Assembly: GCA_006937955.1 (NCBI GenBank)
Contig: SSNP01000024.1
Coordinates: 4,403,006-4,467,005 of the forward strand
Length of the DNA stretch: 64,000 nucleotides
Source: Pachypanchax playfairii
Taxonomy: Eukaryota; Chordata; Actinopteri; Cyprinodontiformes; Aplocheilidae
Direction of reading: 5' to 3'
The notes under the pieces: generated by a model
The model's input: only the letters and a program-made list of their open reading frames with translations
What the model was told of the DNA's origin: nothing
Database searches by the model: none
Translations under genes and position numbers: made by a program
Part shown: positions 43,080 to 56,565 of the stretch, piece by piece
How the letters are laid out: each line of letters begins with the position of its first letter
Numbering within the stretch: position 1 is the stretch's first letter

Positions 43080-43089
43080 GTCACGTGAC
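43080..43089. promoter_or_regulatory. CLEAR / E-box palindrome upstream of mfsd1
   Basis: Perfect GTCACGTGAC, the consensus CLEAR element bound by TFEB/TFE3/MITF in promoters of lysosomal genes. It ends 73 bases before the mfsd1 ATG in a GC-rich, CpG-containing promoter. MFSD1 is a lysosomal protein, so the site fits TFEB control. The match is direct; binding is inferred. Confidence 0.75.
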
Positions 43090-43159
43090 AGGATGGTGAC
43101 GGGTGTAGGCGCGCGCAGGCTGGAAGACGAATATCAGACAGGACCGCGCGTCGAATAAG

Positions 43160-46100
43160 TTCAAGTTTATGTGAAGCTGGGAAAGAATTGATGTTTTAAA
43201 TGTCTTTAAAATGTAAATAAATAAATAAACAGTAAAGTATATATAAAACAGACACACGTGGACGCCATTAAAATGTCTCTAAAATCGTGGGAATAGTTTA
43301 TTGTCACTGTTCAAACAGTAAAAATTACGAATTAAAACAGATGGAGGAAGAAGGTTTTCCTGTCACGAAGAACCTGGAGCAGACTCTCCTATTTGATCGA
43401 TATTTTGGATGTTGATCGGACCCTTTTTGAAGACTTTCTTCTGCCCTCTAGTGGGCAACATGTTTCACTGCATATCCTGTTATTTGCCAGCAAACTGTCT
43501 CCCAGTTTGACGATCAAGAAATTAAACAAAATACATCATCTTAAAAGGGAATACATTTCGTTGAAAATAAGGGCCTCACAAGCCCATTTTTTGTAAAATG
43601 ACTCTATTTGTTTGTGTATGTTTTTTTGTTTAATCTTTTTTTCCAGTTTTATGATTTTGGCCTATGTATGCTAAAAATCAGACTCTAACAATTAGCCTAT
43701 AAAACACCCCCCAAAAAATAATAAATGCCGTAGCTCAAAACCATATAATCCCCATAAATTTATCATAATACAATAACATGACCAAGATCCAGATTCATTT
43801 TCTGAATAGCCATCACATGTTATTTCTCTAAAGATACATTTTAAAAAGGAAGGGAGAAGAAATTTTTATTATTTATATTATTAGTTTTATGATTGAACTT
43901 TTAAAATTGTGCCATCATAGCTCACACACACCCACTTGCAAACACACTAACGACTCACGCTGAACAGGTGGGAGGGGTTGTTGGGAGCCCACCCTCACGG
44001 CCTCTGCTGCAGGTTCTACACCAGCTGGACACGGCTGTAGGATGGGTGTTGCCTCTGGGGATTGCTGCCAGCTGTCCTGGTGTGGATATGACTTGACTCA
44101 GTTTGGTGGGGACTGTGTGGGGACCTGGCTGCTGTTGTGGTGCTGTGGGCTTCTGGCCAGCTGCTTGGAGTCTTGGATGGCTCAGAGTGCCAGTGGCTCC
44201 AGGGGTTGGTCTGAGGGTGGATGGGAGTTCCTATCCTTTTCTCCTGACATTGTACCTTTTCTGTGCAGTATTCGACATGATAAATCTACAGTATATAAAC
44301 ACAACTGCACATGTGCACACATGTGCATGTGAGTGTTTTTGTTTTGGGTTAGTTTTGATCTGTTTTGTTGTCTCTATGTAGTCTGTTTCATTAGGTAGAT
44401 GACGCTTTTAAGTTTTAGCTTTATTTAAGTCACAGAAAGCTTGAACAAGGTAAGCTATGTGTCAGAACAAACGGACTGAAGACATTCTTCTAGAGAAGCT
44501 TGATGTGAAACTTTTAGAAACATCTGGATTGCCTTTGCTGATGTGTATAAATGACAGTGGTCTTACATGCAAACTGAATCACTGCGCAGCTTTTAAACGT
44601 CACCTTCAGTCCTTTTATGCCACCAGTTCCAATGAATGTGATTTAGATTGCCCCCAGCCTGAGTCTGTGCAAACGCCCAGGGTAGACCTTCCAACAGGGT
44701 TTGTTTAATTTCCATGTATGTCATTTAAAACTGGTCATAATTCACAACTACAGGGTCGCTTGTCAGTGGATTTAATCTGATGGTGACAAACGGTCCTTCC
44801 AGTAGCTGCAGTAGTTCCTCTGACTGCACAGTAGCTTATTAATTTCCTGACCAATTATCAGCTTCTGTCATGGCCAACAGAGGGTGGGCTGCAGAGAGAT
44901 TATATTTCATTATTAAATGATTCAAACTCACATGCAGATCCAATTATAAATCACGTGAGACAGGACATTAATCTTGCAGACACAGAGTGTGAATGTCCCA
45001 ACATCCATCTCTTGGTTGTTTCAGAGTTGGAGAAATTCCATTTATTTCAGATCTACATTTTCTCCTCTGGTTTAAGATGGAACTGCACTAATGCACTCTA
45101 CTTGCAAGTGCATGCATCTTTGTTTTGACTTGTGCAACTAACTTGTCTTTCTGTGCGAATAATGATCAGAGTCCTACTAGTGCAGAATCATTTAAGCTGC
45201 ATTGCATTTTATCTTGTTATCTAGCAGTGTGCACTAAACTCTACCAGCGCAAGATCATTTTGCAAAGCACTGGAAATTAAAAAAGGAGGAAACAGCTGCA
45301 GAATCAGGTTACTAATTACAGTAACACTTGCGGCTGCCATGAGGTGGGCTTCAAATCAGCTCTGCTGCTTTCTTTGTTTGTTCAGCCTTTTCTGATAAGA
45401 TAAACATTAGGAACACTGAAGATTCTAAATTGATCTTCAATGTAAGTGTGTGTATTCATGGTTGTTTTGTGTGTCTCTGCGTTTCCCTGTGATGAGGATG
45501 TACCCTGCATTTCACATAATGACTGCACCATTCACACTCTGATCCTGATGCCGTCCATTAAAGTAAATCATACTGAAGATTTGGTCCTGACAATTCTTCT
45601 ATGATCAGTAAATATTGTGGCTCAACAGAACTTTGTTCTCTCCAGTGATGTTTCAGATATCTTCTTGTCATTTCCCCTGATCCTAAATACTCCTTTATAG
45701 TTCAATACATGTATTGATAATTAGGCACTTTCTTTTGTTTTAATCAACAGCAATGTAAAACTAGAGAAGCTCCCTGAGAGCTCAGACCTCCATCTAAGTT
45801 CTGCAGCCAGACCACTGCAGACAGCCCAATGTTAAAGAATTATTTAAAACATTTCTGGATCTAATCAGCTGTTCCTCAACCCATTCTGGATAGTTCCTAA
45901 AATTTTCATGAAAATCCATCCTCAAACGTTCAGGTTACATTGCTAAGAAACAAAGAAACAAGCAAACCAACGTCATAATGACGTCCTTAGTGGAGGTAAT
46001 AAAGCAATATATAAACATGATTATTTTTAGTTAAATTTATGCAGAAGAATAAAACATAAACAAACAATAAATTCAGTGACAATGCAATAAACATAATTTC

Positions 46101-47895
46101 TGACAAATTATTGTATTATATCATGTATAATAATATTTTATTTTAAAATAATACAAAACATAAAAAAGTCCAAATAAGGCCAGTGAGCATTCTTCAAAAA
46201 GCATCTCACTATGCTACACACTCAGTAATATATATATATATATATATATATATATTGATCAGAAACTATGTTAGTAAAAAAACACAGTTTACCTATTTAA
46301 TATATTAGGTGGGATGGAAAATGAACAACAACTTAAACTATAAAAATTAGCTACGGAATAAACTGGTAGACATCCACTTGTTTTAGAAAACCCAGAAAAT
46401 CAAATGTAATATATCACAAGAGGTAAAAGATGAAAAAAAACAACAGAAAATCAAACATTCCAGAACACCATAAGTCAAATTTTGTTTTTATCTGATGTGA
46501 CATATAACTACATGCATTTTTACCACTATCAAAAAAAGAAGAACAGTAATGGTGTCTGTTCTTTTCCCAGATTGATATTAACTTAAATTTATCTTAAGTT
46601 CGGCACCTAAATGAGAATTTAAGACACTTTTGTTCTGTTTTCTCGCTCATGCAGTGAGGATAATGTTGCTATTTTCTATATTTAGATTCATTTGACAATT
46701 ATTTTCTTGCACACAAAACATTTCATTCATGTGTTAAACACATTTTTTTAATATAGAAGAAGGAAAAAAAATTAACGCAGAGATGATTAAGAATTTTTTC
46801 AATGTAACCCATTTGTCTCATATTGAAGCAAAATTTAAATCTGACCACGTTTTATTCATGCTGACAACAATATGTACCCAATGTCTTCATGAAGCAAAAT
46901 TAAATACAAAGTCAACCAAAGTGCTTCAAAGTTCAGTTAAATAACAAGTTAATAAAATGTGTTATAAAATCAAACTTCCTCTACAATAAAAAAAGCAAAA
47001 AACGAAATATACATTGAAACACTTACAATCTAAAAGAAATAAAAATTATGTTCTACTTTATCTTATGGCAGAAGATAAAAACCGGTCTTCAGCATAAATG
47101 TGCACATTTCTTGTGTCTGTGCATGTGGACGAGTGAGCTGTTCTATAAATATAGATAGGACTGCAAAAGCCGGATCACTTTAGTGACCCAAACTGGAACT
47201 TGGTTAACCAGCTGGTTCACCAAACTATAGGTCATCATACTGGTTTGTGAATGTGCAGAAGATCATTTAAATATGACCTTTTAGGAAACTGGTTTTACAT
47301 TAATTTTTAAAATTCAATAATAACATCCTAAAATCCATCTGAAAACAGACTGTTGCTTTAAGTAGAATTGTTCATCAAGTTCGTGTGAACTCTGTCTGCA
47401 AGACTTCCAGTGTAAAAACTAACTTCAAGCAATTGCAGTAAGAAAATATGTTAGAATAAAAGCATAAAAAATTATAATGTTGTTAGTATTACTATTGGTT
47501 CTTGAATTGAGCTGATTAAACAGCTGCTTTTGGCCAATTTCATTTCCTCTCCAACCCGTTTACTTCAACGGTAAATGGTAAATTTACTTAGTAGGAAATA
47601 AAATATAATCATCAGAACATTTATTAGAACAATATGTTTACAATCACGGAAAGGAGGAAAGGCCGTTTGAACGAGATTAAACTGCAGGAAGCAGAAAATG
47701 ACAGTAAGAATAATTCAGGAAATGTTTTGAATGACTAAGCAAATATTATACAGAAATGCTTGTTTGTCCAAAAATAATGATCTGCATAAAACTTTTCGAC
47801 TTACAGCAAAAACATCTTCTGTTCATTTTAAGAGTTTATACATTTTTGTCCACAATGTTACAGTGCAACATAGTAGATTCATCACATTTTCAGAT
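43160..47895. other. intergenic between p2ry13-like gene and mfsd1
   Basis: No gene found. 43930-44470 (GGGAGCCCACCCTCACGG onward, ending near GGTAAGCTATG) looks like a dispersed fish repeat, and its 90-codon frames are not credited. 45880-46010 ends in ACGTCATAATGACGTCCTTA and GTGGAGGTAATAA, resembling the 3' tail of a dispersed repeat. 44780-45010 is repeat-free and balanced in composition. The rest is AT-rich. Confidence 0.4.
46228..46256. repeat. (TA)n microsatellite
   Basis: About 14 uninterrupted TA units. Confidence 0.9.
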
Positions 47896-49210
47896 TTATT
47901 CAGAAATATCTGAATGTGTGATCCTGCCGTTGTGTGACAGTCTGGTACTGTAATCGAGTTGTGACATCTCCAGTTGTGTTTTGGAAATTTCATCGGTGGT
48001 TTTACAGAATGTGGCCGTCAGTCTTTTCCGGAACACTTTGCACAGAAAGACGTAAATAAGCGGGTCAAGACAGACATTAGCAGCTGACAGCCAGAGTGTG
48101 GTTTCCTTGGCGACATAAAGCGCGTCCTCTACCCGGCAATCTCTTGTTGTGTTGCGGCTTTGAGTCAGAGTGTAGGGCACTCTTGCAAAGTGAAAAGGGG
48201 CAAAGCAGATAAAAAATACCCCGACCACGACAAAGACCTTTGCCTTGATCCGTCGCTTGGCAGCATGCGACTTGCTCTTTGATGCTTTGTATGACTCATA
48301 GACCTTTTTGCTGATCAGTGTGTAGCAAACCACCATCAAGGCCAGCGTGCCCCAAAATATAACCTAGAAGTACAGATAAAATACACATAAATAAACATAA
48401 ACATAAACATATGCAGGGACACACATGCTTAGCGCTTTATGGTTGGAAAGGTCGTAGAAGCAGTTCATCTTTATTTCAGAACTGATCATGCCGTGTGATA
48501 CATCAATTTTTTTTAAATTAACAAAATAAATCGCGATTCCAAAATGGAATAGCTACCTGACAGAAGTAGATGAATCCTTTATGCCACGACAGACCAGCTT
48601 TGCTCTTCATGGAGGAGCATTTGAGTCTCCCTTTAAGGTTGTTTGGCCACTCATTGCTGAGGATAACGTTGGGTAACGCTAGAGATAACATTATAACCCA
48701 AATGGCTGTGCAAAGCATCTGACCAGCACGAACCCTTTGCAGAACGGTCTTCTCAAAGGGCCTGACGATCTTCAGGTAGCGGTCCAAGCTGATGAGGCCA
48801 AGCAACAAAATGCTGATGTACATGGTGATATAAAAGAGCACAGCAGAGTATCTGCAGTAAAACGCCCGAAGGTGCCATGAACCCATGTTCGCATCACTCA
48901 GGACTTTAATAGGAAGAGTCAGGGTCATCAGTAAGTCAGCCACCACCTGTTGGTAAAGCGTAACAAGTGTGTTTTCTGGTTTTTATCTTATTGCTTTGCA
49001 TTTTTCTCTAGATTTGCTCCACAAAAGCTGTACTTGATGACTTACCACATTTTTTAGAAAGACCACAAATGTTGAAGTGCTGGGGATTTTGAAGAAGATC
49101 CATGCAGCAAGGGAGTTCAAAATCAGAGCGGCCAAACAAAGAATACCGTATAGACCGGGGAAAACCGCTCCCATTACGATGGCGTCTTTATTACACCGTG
49201 TGTCGTTCAT
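47896..49210 (-). CDS. p2ry13: P2Y13-like nucleotide receptor (GPCR) with two coding introns
   Basis: Three exons, 49210-49046, 48946-48557 and 48363-47896, give 340 residues (human P2RY13 has 354). Both introns (99 and 193 bp) are GT-AG and in phase 0: one before TM2 (FLKNV / VVADLLMTL), one at the start of TM5 (FIYFCQ / VIFWGTLAL). Features: N-glycosylation site at N2, an N-terminal Cys with the ECL3 Cys partner (DCRVEDA), the TM3-ECL2 Cys pair (FYCRYS, LKCSSMK), LDRYLKIVRP after TM3, FFICFAPFHFARVPYT in TM6 with the HxxR nucleotide motif, KETTLW in TM7, and DPLIY in place of NPxxY. ICL3 YESYKASKSK and DCRVEDALYVAKETTLW resemble P2RY13 more than P2RY12 or P2RY14. The family signals from the plasma membrane through Gi on ADP. 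An acceptor-like CATCAG just before the ATG suggests a 5' untranslated exon. Orthology to P2RY13 rather than P2RY12 is inferred. Confidence 0.85.
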
Positions 49211-52200
49211 CTTCTGATGTTAGTGGACCTTCAAAGGAATGAAAAGAAGAGCTGTCACGACCGCAACCACAAATCAGAACATCATGATAACATCATAATG
49301 CTACGGTAGGTTGGAACACCATGGGTGTGTATCACTGTTGAAGACTAGCAGTGGCTTATCCCAGAAAGCACAAAGGAAAGAAACTATCAAGAATCTTTAA
49401 ATACTAATCTGAACTCCAGTCTGCTAAATGATAACTGTAAAACCACAGAAGCTTCCATGACCTACAGAACCCCAAAAAGATCTGTTTTCACTGTCATGGA
49501 ATGCAGCCAAATGAACTGTTTGGTCAGGATTAATGGGACCTCTGGGTCCTACTGTGGCAAGAAGCCAACAACATCTGTTCCTTTAATGTCCAGTCAGTCA
49601 AAACGTGAGAAAAAAGGATGGTTGGTGGAATGAAAGTTTCTGTATTTTTGGTTTTTGAGATTATCAGGAAATATTTTTTAGAAACAAATGTTTTTCTCTG
49701 AGCATGTTGAATATATTTTTGTTTTACACGTTTTTTAAAACAAAAAAGTATGTCATTAAATCATCATGTTAGAATTTAATTTTTTTTATCTTTAATCTGA
49801 TTTGAACTGAGGCTGTTGTTGAGCAATTTCTCTGGCCACATAAAGTCAACCAGTTCAATTTGATCTAACTTACAAATTGTTGTAGTTCTTCCCACTTTTA
49901 TGAAAGAAAGAACCCAGAGAGTCAAACCCAGAACCTCCCGCTGTGAGGTGACGCTGCACCTTAATGAATTTAATATTGCATGTACAGCATTTCTGGTTTA
50001 AAGAAGTGTAGAATGGCAATAAATTAACCTGGAGACTGGACTGCTGCGACTCATTCAACACACAGTATGTTACGACCTCAAGGTTAAAAACCACTTAAAC
50101 TGCTAGCTAGAGAATCAAAGGAACATATCAAGACAGTGAACACATGTTATCTTTTTTTCTTGTTATTAACTCCCAGATCATGCTTTTTTTTCTTGTAATA
50201 CTTCATATATTTTTGCAAAATAATTCATTGTATCTATAAGAGTTTAAGTCTTACCTTCTTTCCCTTTCCTTTTTAAAACCAAGGATATTAAAAGAAACAA
50301 GTGGAACAAAAAAACATGCCAAAAAACCTCTGTATTTCACAAAAAAAGGAAGTGAAATAAAAAAAATCCTCTTTTTTTCTCACCCTCCTCCCAAAAAAGA
50401 GAATGAAACTTCAAAAAAACAAAGAAAAGATGTGAAATTTTTGGTTTTTATATAAATAAAAAGATGCTAACTCTGAGTTTGTTTGTCTCCTCTCGTGTAC
50501 TTTCCCCTACTCCTTCCTCAATCTAGGCATGCGTGCTTGTTTATGTGGTTGCGTGTGTTTGATGCTCTTACAATGGGTGGTCTCTGGAGTAACTGTGTGA
50601 CTGTCTTGTCACGATCCAAGTGTGTTAGCCCAGCCTTCCTCTGTGTGAAAGACCCTTTCCTTCCTTGCTTCCTGTTCCAATTGTCTGTTGAGAGGCTTGT
50701 TCTTCTTGGTGCCAGTCCCTCTGCCTCTCTAAGCTTCCGTCAGTCTCTCTGGCTCTTTGCAAGCAAATGCCTTGACAATGAATCAAATGCCGAGGCCTCC
50801 TGCTCTGTGTTGCACCTTCCTTCAGGCTGCAGCACATGTTCAGATCAGTTAAAAGAAAAAAAGACGAGATGGTTTCTGTGGCATTTGAAGTGAAGCAATA
50901 ACTTGTTTCCATGTCCTCTTTAGCAAACATCCGTGAAGAGGAACCAAATTTATGCATAAATTTAGTTCAGTTACCATTTCATTAAGTAAAAAAAAAATAA
51001 TTTCGACTTGTTGACATTTTTGGGGATAATATGTTAAACAGCTGAGATCCTCTGTGCTTCCTCATGTGAAAACAATGGTTCTTTCTGAGAACTTCCACAT
51101 ATGACTTCCTGTGTGAGTTTGCTGGATCTAAGCCAGAAAATATTACAGACATAGCAGAGAAAGTAACAGAGAGATGGCATGCATTCATTAGTAACTGTTC
51201 TCACACACAAGAGTAGCTGAATCTGCTTCAGTGTGAACACCAGATATTTGCTTTCAAACTTACAGACGTTTCAGTTTTATGATTCCTTTATGATTTCAAA
51301 TACATCATAAACATGACCACACAAGCTGACAAGCTGTTAACCATGCTGTGTTTATTGGAATCTTAGAATACAGTTTTTCAACATATACAACACCAAACAA
51401 AATATCAGGTGACAGGTGGACAATAACCACAACAGTAAAACTAATGTGACCTCATTGCAAACATTGTTATTATTATTATTATTTGCAAAAAAAGCAAGAA
51501 AAAAAAACATAAACAGTTATTAACAGGTCAATCAATTCAATAATACTTCTTTAGTCCCAGAGGAAAATAAAATCTTTATCTAAGTTTCTTCAGATGATCA
51601 CATAATTATTACATTTGATATACATTTGGACAAACAAAAACAAGTCCCAGTAATTACAGCTGCAGACTGACATAACCACATCAACAGAATGCGACTCAGG
51701 ACTTGACCTACTTCTGCTCTACCCACAAACATACATCTGTATAAATTGCAAAAGCTAACTTTCAGACCTATATTGTGAAGATACAGCTCTATAATTATGA
51801 ATGTATCTTATCCTCCTGTTTTCAAAATGTATGCTCCCCATCACCCCCAAAAAATGCAAAAATAGTAAATGTAAAAACAAACATTGGAAGCATAAAAAGC
51901 CATAAACTGACATTTTACTATATAATATGAAATCATTAACACCTGAGCTCAAATTGTTGAATTCTACACCTTTGTTACGAACAATATTTTCAGCATTGTT
52001 TCCCTCTATGCAACCTGGCACCTTTCAATCCAGATTTCTAAGGACTTGCCCATGCAGAAATAATGTTGTTTCAAAACAACAGCTTTATTTGTGTCGCGGC
52101 TTGACTCTGGTGGACCCAGACTGCAGCAAGCAGACGGTGTCAATCCAGATGTTGTTTTAATGATTATACAAATGAAACAAAACCACAAACTTGACAATGT

Positions 52201-53048
52201 CGACACAAAACCTGACCTGACTTGGAAGTGACACACATGCACATACATGAACATAATCTGACATAAGGACCTGACAACAAACTGAAGATGGAATACAGCT
52301 TATACTGGGGCAGAGGCAGGTGAGTGGCATTAGGAGACATAAACAAGCACAGGTGAAAGACACCAGACATGCTTGTAGAAATGAAAACCTGACTGGATAA
52401 ATCCAGATTCATGACATTTTTATCAGTTTAAAAAAAAAATCTTTCAAACATGGCACAGCTTTGGGAATGTCATCTATCAAAAATACAAAAATAAAATGGT
52501 AACTATTCTAGGTCTGAAGGTGATGCTGTAACGCTGTCACAAAAATACATCAGCAACAAGCAAGAAGACGCAGAGCATGCAAATAAATCTTGCACACAGG
52601 ATGCAAACTGTAAGCACCACAAGAGGGTGAGAACAACGATGGGTCATAGATTAGGGTGGAGGTTGGGTAAGGAAGTCAAAGGTTGAATTTTGGCTGTCAG
52701 CACAAATACTCAAAGATGTTTTCAAGGTCAAATCCATTTTTGAAAACTATCATTTCAAGATTCCTAAAATTCTGTTTTGAGTGGATACAATGCTGAAATT
52801 ATCAGATAAACTTTTAAGTAAAAACAACATTCTCCTGTGAAAAGCAGCTTAGTGGGGAATCTAACAAACCAGGGCTAAAGGAAATATTGATGATCCAGGG
52901 TAGAAAGGTTCTGAGTTGTAAAGTAGAAACTGGGTTTACCACGACTGTTTAACCAACTAATCTGTTTTAGTCCTGGTTCCAGCATTAGAAACAAGCAGGG
53001 GTAAAATAATACCCAAATAAACGTTCCTAGCATAGATAAACCGATTGA
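49211..53048. other. intergenic between two P2Y-like receptors
   Basis: No exon recognised. Holds one dispersed repeat at about 52090-52416 and a CT-rich plus-strand frame at 50483-50893 that has no domain. Long A/T homopolymers occur near 50160-50420 and 51490. Confidence 0.4.
52090..52416. mobile_element. dispersed repeat with TGTC... / ...GACA ends
   Basis: Begins TGTGTCGCGGCTTGACTCTG, continues GACCCAGACTGCAGCAAGCAG and a purine-rich interior (ACATAAACAAGCACAGGTGA), and ends ATCCAGATTCATGACA. This order is typical of a short fish DNA repeat with weak inverted ends. A more diverged relative (GACCCAATGCAGTCAGG to CCAGGTGTGTGATTACAG) may lie at 60060-60280. No coding capacity. Confidence 0.45.
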
Positions 53049-54235
53049 TTAATGGGGCAATGAACCTTTCAGTTTGTGTAGTTTAAAAGACGAAATCATA
53101 TTTTTCATCATTGACATCAGTTTCTCCTTGAATTCCCGACAAAGGAAGACATAAAGAAGTGGATCCATGCAGATGTTTGTTGTAGAGAGCCAGTGGCTGA
53201 GTTCCTTAGCAAACTTCATATGTTCAAACAAGGGAGAGCATTCGTTATCAGAGTAGCTGACTTGTTGAAACGTGTATGGTACTCTGATAAGATGGTAAGG
53301 ACCAAATGACACAAAAAACACAATTATAACCAGAAAAACACGTAGTTTAATTTTCTGCTTTCCTTGGCTGTTGTTGCTGCCTGACCTTCTATAGGACTGA
53401 ATAACCTTGTTGGCAATGCAGATGTAGCAAACCACAATGATCACACTAATAAGCCAAAAGAAAACATTCAGAGTGAGAGATGTTTTCTGGTGAAACGTTA
53501 TTCCTGCTGGCCCTTTCAGGACCATACAAGAGCTGATTTCAGTCATGTTAGTGGCTGGTTTGTTAGTTAGAAGGATATTTGGTAAACCTGTAACTCCAAA
53601 CATAATCACCCAGACTGTGCCTGCTATTACCTTGCTAATGGTCAAACTCTGCCCACAAATTCTGCTCTGAGGCATCATAATCTTAAAGAAGCGATCCAAA
53701 CTGATTAACCCCAGCAGAAAGATGCAAGTGTACTGTGCGTTGTAGAAAATGACCGAGAAAAAACGACATGTAACTCCAGCTAAATGCTTCCACATATCCG
53801 GCAGGTTACCTCCAGCTATGATTGGGATCATCAGGGTCATAAGTATGTCAGCAACTACTAGATTTTTAAGGTACACCACAAATGTTGAAGTAGACTTTAG
53901 ATGCAGAGACACCCATGCTGCCACAGTGTTGAGCAGCAAGGCTATGGGGAACATCAGGAAGTACAGAGATGGGATTATATATGGGTCATAGGGCAAGATG
54001 TTGCATTTAGAATAGTTCTGGGATGTTTGGAGTGATGGATCATCTGTATCTGAAGAAAAAAAGAACAAAGTAAGACGTTATTTTTGCATCTGATATGGAA
54101 TATTGTGTAGCATAATTGAAATAAATTTGATTTAGGACCATTTATTGAGACCATTCAAACCTTCATGTAATATGTTAAGCTTCTTTGGAGTTTTTACTCA
54201 CCCTGATTAATGTATGGGTTCATGTAATCATCCAT
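53049..54235 (-). CDS. P2Y13/14-like receptor (GPCR)
   Basis: Two exons, 54235-54202 (MDDYMNPYINQ plus one base) and 54049-53049, give 344 residues. The main exon follows a good acceptor (TTTTTTCTTCAG), and the short first exon has a strong GTGAGT donor in matching phase, so this start is preferred to one inside the second exon. Seen: N-terminal glycosylation site NYS and Cys (SKCN) with ECL3 Cys (NECSPLF), TM2 FVVYLKNLVVADILMTL, SLDRFFKI after TM3, ECL2 Cys (SSCMVLK), TM6 FFVSFGPYHLIRVPYT with HxxR, TM7 AKELSHW with lysine kept, and DPLLY. ICL3 reads RSGSNNSQGKQKIKLRVFL, nearly the same as in the receptor at 61601. The family binds ADP or UDP-sugars through Gi. Exact orthology (P2RY13, P2RY14 or GPR87 side) is unresolved, so no symbol is given. 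Confidence 0.85.
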
Positions 54236-55020
54236 CCCTTGTTACTTATCTCAGTCAGAGTTCCAGGCTGGATTAAAAAAAAAGAAATGTAAATGCAAAA
54301 AAAAAACAACCCAAAACTATATTTGGGGCTGGTGGTTTAAACAAACCACCCTCTTTTTTACCGGGACTTTTTCATAAAGTTTATAAATCTACATGAACAC
54401 ACACACATAGACACATGCACACACAAACAGCCATGTGCTTAGACACAGTGGTGCACACAGAGACACAGGCAAGTACATCCTGAACCCCCAAAACCCCACA
54501 CCAAAACACACATGCAACCCCCCGCCCCCCCACCACCACCAAAACACACAAAGCATTAGCATGAGCAAACACATCTTTTTATATATATCTAAAACTCTTA
54601 AAGGTATATGCTATAGTCTTTTAATTGTGATTATTAACATCAAATGTATTTTGACAGATTTTTTTACTGTTAGATTTTGTTTGTTTTTCTTGTTTTTGTG
54701 TTGTCTTCTCCCCACTCGCTCCCCCACCCCTTGTACCTTATTTGTTGTTATTTAAATATCTACCTCTCGCTCTCTACCTGTCCACTTCATCACCAAAACC
54801 AGATATGATGTGTTGTGGTATAAATTAATTAAGTCCATTATACAACAGTAAATTAAACTTCTTATGTTAGAGAGAAAATCTGCTCTGACATGTGGTACCC
54901 AGACGCACAATTCTGTCTGTCAAACATATCAGGACAAAAAAACAAATATATTGTCAAACAGTTGCTAAACGCGGTAATCTCCTCTGTTGGTATATCATAT
55001 GATCAAACTGATGCTGTTTT
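54236..55020. other. non-coding, CA-rich and AT-rich, no gene seen
   Basis: Contains an ACACAC-rich tract (54390-54550) that generates opposing cysteine/valine and proline/threonine frames, and a T-rich tract at 54650-54760 that may be the tail of an old retroelement. No exon supported. Confidence 0.4.
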
Positions 55021-55212
55021 TCTCTTGTCTCCACGTCCTGGAAGGTCGACTACAGTTCCATGGACCTCGTACTTCTTTATGATATTAGCAGCTGTAGTCA
55101 AAGGAACATGAAGCTGCTTGAAGATGGTCTACTATCCTTTACCTTTAACATGGAGATCTAAAACCTTCTCTCTGAGCTCATCAGACAGCTCTTCAGTGTG
55201 GTGCACAAATAT
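55021..55212 (-). pseudogene. Tc1/mariner transposase, N-terminal HTH fragment
   Basis: The minus strand reads HTEELSDELREKVLDLHVKG, then two stops, then TIFKQLHVPLTTAANIIKKY, then EVHGTVVDLPGRGDK. This follows the DNA-binding helix-turn-helix region of Tc1-like transposases (LS-ELR-KIVDLH, YKTISKQL-VP-TTV--II-KW, GTV-NLPR-GR) in order. The stops show it is dead. Confidence 0.8.
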
Positions 55213-56565
55213 CAAACTACCCAAGAGCCTGTTTGTTTAAACCGGCTAAAGGGCTGATGGAAAGCTTGAGAGCACACAAGTGATACTTACTAATATCTTA
55301 AAGTAAAACACTTAGTTTAAAACATGAATTCAAAGATTTATTGTCTTATTGTCAACAAACCTGTCCATCCTTCCATCAAAGCATTAAACAGTATTAAAAC
55401 TTTTAATTAGAATATTACAAAAGCTGACATGGTAGCAGAAGGTAATCAACAAAACGAAAATACAAGAGGTAAAAATCAGGGTAAGCAACAATATACATCC
55501 TATAGGATCTGACTAGGAAAGAGTGAAACTAAGAGTTATACATACAGAGGAGGTGTGAATGTGGAGTGAGTCCAGCTGGTAAAGAATCAACTGGATGAGT
55601 AAGTCTGAGGGAATCACACGGGCAATCAAGACACAAGGAGTAACCTGAAAATAAATTATAAATAGAAATTATAAATAGAACAAAATCTCAACCATAGAAA
55701 GAACATTATGAAACCAGAAAAAAAGAAAAGAAAAACAACTTACAAAACAGATCATGAAACTCAAACATGTGACATTTCAGGAGAAATAAAATATGAGGTT
55801 CCATTTGTGTCAAAAATAAGAACATGTCATTTGTGTAGATGTTGTTGGTTTATATATGTCATATGTATTTGCTGCACATGTTTCACATGTGCATGTCTCT
55901 GGCTGCTGTTGTGGTTATTACTTTCTTATCTTATTAATTCATCTGCAGTAAACTAACCTACACCCTGCAGTTGTTCTGTCAAGCTGTTTGTTGGTTCATG
56001 TAGTGGTTTGCACATCTCTACCTTCTGTGATTGGTTAATGTCTCTGCTGTTGGTACATGCTACTGGTCATTGTTGTTGGTCTGTGTGGTTGTTGCATGTT
56101 GCTGTCATCATTAATAACCACTTTCATTGACCTAAAACTTTGAAATAAGACCAGGCGCAGGTTCAGGCCATTTAACATAGACGTGCAAACCACTACCGCC
56201 CCTTTTCCACCAACAAATCGGCACGGCGCGCTTGGGTTGCCAACCGTCCCTTAAAAAACGGAATCGTCCTTTATTTCGAAAAAATGTTACACGTTCCGTA
56301 TTGAACTGATAAGGAACGCTATTTGTTCCGTATTTTCGAGAGAATTAAATATTCCTCACAAAATAAATCAATGTCATGTAAATGGACAGCAATCTTGTCA
56401 CTCTGTTTATTCTTTTTCTTTTTTTTCGTTTTGGTCACCAATGAGCTAACAATACACTCGAAGGGGGTGGATCAATAAACGTGTCGTATCAGCTCATTGG
56501 TCAAGGTGGGCCACTGTTACCGGAAACACAGGACAGCGTCAACAAAGCAGCACACGGATGTTGCC

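Noticed and set aside
44042..44381. Cysteine/tryptophan-rich plus-strand frames of 92-96 codons
   Set aside because: They lie in what looks like a dispersed fish repeat and show no family motif.
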